Assembly (NCBI GenBank): GCA_021772235.1
Contig: JAJFMI010000202.1
Span: 1 to 7,363, forward strand
Source: Chlamydiota bacterium
GTDB lineage: Bacteria > Chlamydiota > Chlamydiia > Chlamydiales > JAJFMI01
Length of the DNA: 7,363 nucleotides
Reading direction: 5' to 3'
Position numbers and translations under genes: made by a program
Shown here: positions 4,753-7,363 of the stretch, piece by piece
How the letters are laid out: the number at the start of each line of letters is the position of its first letter
Position numbering within the stretch: the stretch's first letter is position 1
The notes under the pieces: model-generated
Told to the model about the DNA's origin: nothing
The model's input: the letters and a program-made list of their open reading frames with translations, nothing else
The model's database searches: none

Positions 4753-5647
4753 GGGCTTTTACAAATAGGTCAGCGTTATAGCTAGAGCGCACAAAGGGTC
4801 CGCAATACATATGCAGCACGCCAATCGATAGGCCGTACTCTTCATACGCTTTGAATTGCTCAGGTGTGATGAATTGTTTTACGGAAAGTTTGCGTTTTGA
4901 GGGCTGCAAGTAGTGGCCCATAGTAATGATTTCTACTCCAGCATTGTGAAGGTCATGAATTGCTTCGTGCACTTCGCTTTGGGTTTCACCAAGGCCCAGC
5001 ATCAATCCCGATTTTATAAATTGGTTGCGGCCTTTGTGGCTGGCGTATTCCAAAATGGAGAGGGTGCGCTCGTATGTAGCTGTGTGGCGTACTTTCGGTG
5101 TGAGGCGTTTGACGGTTTCAATGTTGTAATTGAAGATTTCGGGTTCTTCTAAAAGGACGAGGTCAAGCGCGCCGATGTTGCCATTAAAATCAGAGGTCAG
5201 CACTTCGACGGTAATGCCTGGGTTGGTTTTTCGCACGGTGCGAATGATGCGCGCGATTTGCGCGCCGCCGCCATCATACAGATCGTCGCGGGCCACCATC
5301 GTAATCACGACGTGTTTGAGTCCAAGCTCTTTTGTCATTTGTGCGATGCGTTCCGGCTCATCTTCTTCAGGTGGCAGGGGATTTTTAGAAAAATCGATTT
5401 CGCAAAAACCACAGGCACGTGTGCAGGCGCTACCTAGGGCCAAAAATGTGGCGGTTTTTTTTGAGTAACACTCCATGCGATTGGGGCATTTTGCTTCTTC
5501 GCAGACGGTGTTGAGGCGATACTTTTTTACGAGTTCTCCTGTTTCAAAAAGATCGTTGCCTTTTGGCAATTTGCGATGCAAAAAAGAGGGGAATCTTCCC
5601 AGGTTGTCTTCAGGATTATCGGGAAGGATGTTGAGCTTTTTTTTCAT
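4730..5647 (-). CDS. lipA: Lipoyl synthase (radical SAM), 305 aa
   Basis: Inserts two sulfurs into protein-bound octanoyl groups to form lipoyl cofactors of 2-oxoacid dehydrogenases and the glycine cleavage H protein. Both Fe-S clusters have their ligands. The auxiliary cluster uses C49, C54 and C60 (CEEAKCPNRMEC) plus S288 of the C-terminal RSSY. The radical-SAM cluster uses C75-TRA-C79-GF-C82. The start is ATG 5647, giving the usual length for LipA and an ATGA overlap with the lpdA stop. The open frame continues upstream to another ATG at 5749, but those 34 residues (HRHHSPPSHNYRR and so on) are just the lpdA 3' end in another frame. A variant is seen at 116-122, TMVARDD where many LipA have TSVDRDD. 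It is cotranscribed with lpdA, whose product reoxidises the lipoyl groups LipA makes. Confidence 0.96.
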   Translation of the reverse strand: MKKKLNILPDNPEDNLGRFPSFLHRKLPKGNDLFETGELVKKYRLNTVCEEAKCPNRMECYSKKTATFLALGSACTRACGFCEIDFSKNPLPPEEDEPERIAQMTKELGLKHVVITMVARDDLYDGGGAQIARIIRTVRKTNPGITVEVLTSDFNGNIGALDLVLLEEPEIFNYNIETVKRLTPKVRHTATYERTLSILEYASHKGRNQFIKSGLMLGLGETQSEVHEAIHDLHNAGVEIITMGHYLQPSKRKLSVKQFITPEQFKAYEEYGLSIGVLHMYCGPFVRSSYNADLFVKAHAEHTNT

Positions 5648-7023
5648 CTTTTCGGGGGGAGGTGTATGGGGGTGCCATTTGCCAGAAGTGCTGCTTCTAG
5701 CCAGCCTTCTGTAATTGTGGGATGGGGGTGAATGGTGTCTATGACGCAATCAGTTGTCAGTTCGTTTTGGATCGCAATTGCCATTTCGCCAATGAGAGCA
5801 GAGGCTTCATGTCCGACGACTTGCGCGCCTAGAATTTGTCCGGTTTTTTCATCAATAACGATTTGTGCAAAGCCTTCGGTGTCGAGTGAGGCTTGTGATT
5901 TGCCGAGTGCTAGGAAGGGGAACTGGCCGACTTTCGCTTGGTAGCCTGCTTTTTTTGCTTCCTCTAAGGTCATGCCGACCATCGCAATTTCAGGAGTTGT
6001 AAAAATCACCGCTGGTACGGCGTGATAATGCATTTGCGCGCTGCCGCCTGTAGCATTTGTGGCAGCCACAATTCCCTGATGCGAAGCAACGTGTGCGAGC
6101 ATGGCAATTCCTGTCACATCGCCAATAGCATAAATGCCAGGAACGTTTGTTTCCATCTGGTGGTTGACTTCGATCATGCCCATTTTATTGATTGCAACAC
6201 CGGCGCGATCTAAACCAATATTTTCTGAAACGACACGACGTCCAACAGAAACAAGTGCTTTTTCGGCTTCTAAAGTTTTTCCACCTTTTAAATTGAGTTT
6301 CAAGCCTTGATCAATCGATTCAACCATGGTGTCGGTAAGAATTTCAATCCCGCGCTTAACTAGTGCGTCATGAAGAACTTTAGAAATTTGCTCGCCTTGT
6401 AGAGCTACAATTTGTGGAAGCGCTTCAACAATCGTTACTTTTGTACCGAGTTCGGCAAAAAGCGAGGCGAATTCGCAGCCAATATATCCGCCGCCAATGA
6501 CAGCAAGGGTTTTAGGGATTTCCGTAAGTTCTAAGATGGAAGTAGAATTGAGGATGTTTTTGTGATCGCAGGGAAAGGCGGGGATGTCTACTGGTTCTGA
6601 GCCCGTTGCGATGATCGCTTTATCAAATTTTATTAGTTGCTCTTCGCCTACTTTGATTTCTTTTGGCGAAACAAATTTAGCGTGACCTGAAAAGAGAGTG
6701 ACTTTGTTCGCTTTGAGCAGTCCTTCAATGCCGCCACGTAATTTTTTCACAACGGAATCTTTTCGATTTTTCATCTGTCCATAATCAACAGAAAGTTCGC
6801 CAGTGTTGATGCCATACTCTTTTGCCATCTTCATCTTGTGATAAAGAGTCGCGTTGGAAAGAAGAGTTTTTGTGGGGATGCAGCCGACGTTCAGGCAGGT
6901 GCCGCCTAGATGGCTTTTATCAATAAGCGCGACTTTTTTGCCCGCTTGCGCAGCTTTAATTGCGGCGACGTAACCACCTGGTCCCGCACCAATAATCGCT
7001 ATGTCAAATTTTTTTTCGCTCAT
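5644..7023 (-). CDS. lpdA: Dihydrolipoamide dehydrogenase (E3), 459 aa
   Basis: FAD-dependent disulfide reductase that reoxidises dihydrolipoamide with NAD+ in pyruvate and 2-oxoglutarate dehydrogenase complexes. Seen in order: FAD-binding GAGPGGY (12-18), redox disulfide GGTC43-LNVGC48, IIATGS (137-142), NAD-binding GGGYIG (177-182), second FAD contact AIGDV (299-303) and the C-terminal catalytic pair H434 and E439 in HPHPTITEGW. Length is typical and nothing is missing. The start at 7023 leaves only five residues before the FAD fold, so a later start is not possible. A consensus promoter lies immediately upstream, so the mRNA should have almost no leader. The stop shares ATGA with the lipA start. 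From memory, the lpdA-lipA pair is also adjacent in Chlamydia. E3 genes often sit with E1/E2 genes, but none is visible here. Confidence 0.97.
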   Translation of the reverse strand: MSEKKFDIAIIGAGPGGYVAAIKAAQAGKKVALIDKSHLGGTCLNVGCIPTKTLLSNATLYHKMKMAKEYGINTGELSVDYGQMKNRKDSVVKKLRGGIEGLLKANKVTLFSGHAKFVSPKEIKVGEEQLIKFDKAIIATGSEPVDIPAFPCDHKNILNSTSILELTEIPKTLAVIGGGYIGCEFASLFAELGTKVTIVEALPQIVALQGEQISKVLHDALVKRGIEILTDTMVESIDQGLKLNLKGGKTLEAEKALVSVGRRVVSENIGLDRAGVAINKMGMIEVNHQMETNVPGIYAIGDVTGIAMLAHVASHQGIVAATNATGGSAQMHYHAVPAVIFTTPEIAMVGMTLEEAKKAGYQAKVGQFPFLALGKSQASLDTEGFAQIVIDEKTGQILGAQVVGHEASALIGEMAIAIQNELTTDCVIDTIHPHPTITEGWLEAALLANGTPIHLPPKR

Positions 7024-7031
7024 AACAACTA

Positions 7032-7059
7032 ATTATACCCCATTCATTGTGGTTGTCAA
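7032..7059 (-). promoter_or_regulatory. Fully consensus promoter of the lpdA-lipA operon
   Basis: On the - strand TTGACA (7054-7059), a 16-bp spacer and TATAAT (7032-7037) match the sigma70/sigma66 consensus at 12 of 12 positions. The -10 box ends only 8 nt before the ATG at 7023. A start at the usual 6-8 nt beyond the -10 would fall at about 7024-7026, leaving 1-3 nt or no leader. No Shine-Dalgarno sequence lies in that space, which fits leaderless translation. Confidence 0.75.
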
Positions 7060-7093
7060 TTAAAAGGGCTTGTTTTGATGGGAATAATGGATT

Positions 7094-7097
7094 AGGA
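7094..7097 (+). promoter_or_regulatory. Ribosome binding site of the zinc-ribbon gene
   Basis: AGGA lies 9 nt before ATG 7107, a good distance for that start and too far from the second ATG at 7113. No convincing + strand promoter was found in the 83-bp divergent spacer. AATAAT at 7083-7088 is the only -10-like box, without a properly spaced -35. Confidence 0.45.
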
Positions 7098-7106
7098 TAG
7101 GGCTAG

Positions 7107-7363
7107 ATGGAAATGACGCAAAAAAAGAAGCTTTGTCCTAATTGCGAAGGGAATGTCAGTTATGACGCCATTTTTTGTCCTTACTGCCGGGCGGATTTAT
7201 CGCGCGCTGCTCAAAAACCGGAAGCACAGGAAGGAAAATCACAAGCAAGTGAAAGTTTAGCATCTCTCTATCGTCCTCCTTATCTTGTTCGGGAAAGTCA
7301 CGGTTATGGTGTTCCGGATGAGCGCGAATCTTCTTATGAAGAACCTCAAGAAGATGAATATTT
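7107..7363 (+). CDS. Zinc-ribbon protein of unknown function, N-terminal part (3' end outside window)
   Basis: ATG 7107 opens a frame that runs off the window after 85 codons. The N-terminus has a compact zinc ribbon: C10-PN-C13 and C24-PY-C27 (KKKLCPNCEGNVSYDAIFCP, then YCRADLS), a four-cysteine knuckle pair as in many small adaptor or regulatory proteins. After it comes a linker rich in A, Q, E, K and S, then SLYRPPYLVRE and a Tyr/Glu/Asp-rich stretch (ESSYEEPQEDEY), apparently disordered. No enzymatic motif is seen in the visible part. The gene diverges from lpdA with 83 bp between starts. From memory a small uncharacterised gene (CT556) occupies the corresponding place in Chlamydia, so this may be a lineage-conserved protein, but that correspondence is unchecked. 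A C-terminal membrane segment or domain cannot be excluded. Confidence 0.72.
   Translation, partial: MEMTQKKKLCPNCEGNVSYDAIFCPYCRADLSRAAQKPEAQEGKSQASESLASLYRPPYLVRESHGYGVPDERESSYEEPQEDEY

Noticed and set aside
5648..5749. 34-residue N-terminal extension of LipA beginning at ATG 5749
   Set aside because: It lies wholly inside lpdA in another frame, is rich in His, Pro and Arg unlike any LipA N-terminus, and the ATG at 5647 gives an ATGA overlap and a normal length.
7053..7088. + strand promoter for the zinc-ribbon gene from TTGTCA (7053-7058) and AATAAT (7083-7088)
   Set aside because: The spacing is 24 bp, too long for sigma70-type recognition. The TTGTCA is mostly the complement of the lpdA -35.

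Overview
The window looks like a chromosomal segment of a member of the phylum Chlamydiae outside the classical Chlamydiaceae, i.e. an amoeba- or protist-associated lineage. This is an inference from three things. lpdA and lipA are adjacent, as I recall for Chlamydia (CT557-CT558). A GlgC and a small calcineurin-like phosphoesterase lie near each other, as I recall for CT489-CT488. Two eukaryotic-type F-box proteins are present, a feature typical of amoeba symbionts. No database search was possible.

Layout. The left edge (+ strand) holds the last 57 codons of a UDP-glucose 4-epimerase (GalE). A perfect 24-bp palindrome sits in the 3' end of its frame, with a third half-site right behind it. 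A 43-codon open frame of antitoxin-like appearance follows. Converging on it is a metallophosphoesterase gene (- strand) whose 3' end overlaps the small frame by 30 bp. From there to 7023 every gene is on the - strand, in transcription order lpdA, lipA, HEAT-repeat gene, glgC, F-box gene 2, F-box gene 1, metallophosphoesterase. At the right edge a zinc-ribbon protein gene runs divergently from lpdA and is cut by the window end.

How the genes work together. lpdA and lipA share a 4-nt ATGA overlap, and lipA overlaps the HEAT-repeat gene by 23 nt, so these three look like one translationally coupled operon. It makes the E3 subunit and the lipoyl cofactor for 2-oxoacid dehydrogenases, plus a helical-repeat protein of unknown role. 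The operon begins at a fully consensus promoter (TTGACA, 16 bp, TATAAT) placed so close to the lpdA start codon that the mRNA should be leaderless or nearly so. glgC (glycogen synthesis) and F-box gene 1 each have a plausible promoter with an exact TTGACA -35 element. The one for F-box gene 2 is weaker.

Most notable region. Bases 1084-2577 form an AT-rich island (23-28% G+C in two 60-base lines counted by hand, against 43-48% in lines from lpdA and glgC). It carries two tandem paralogues, 75/160 identical without gaps. Each has an N-terminal F-box followed by a conserved C-terminal domain that I do not recognise. They are candidate secreted effectors that may recruit host Skp1/SCF ubiquitin ligase. 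They appear to have been inserted between glgC and the phosphoesterase gene.
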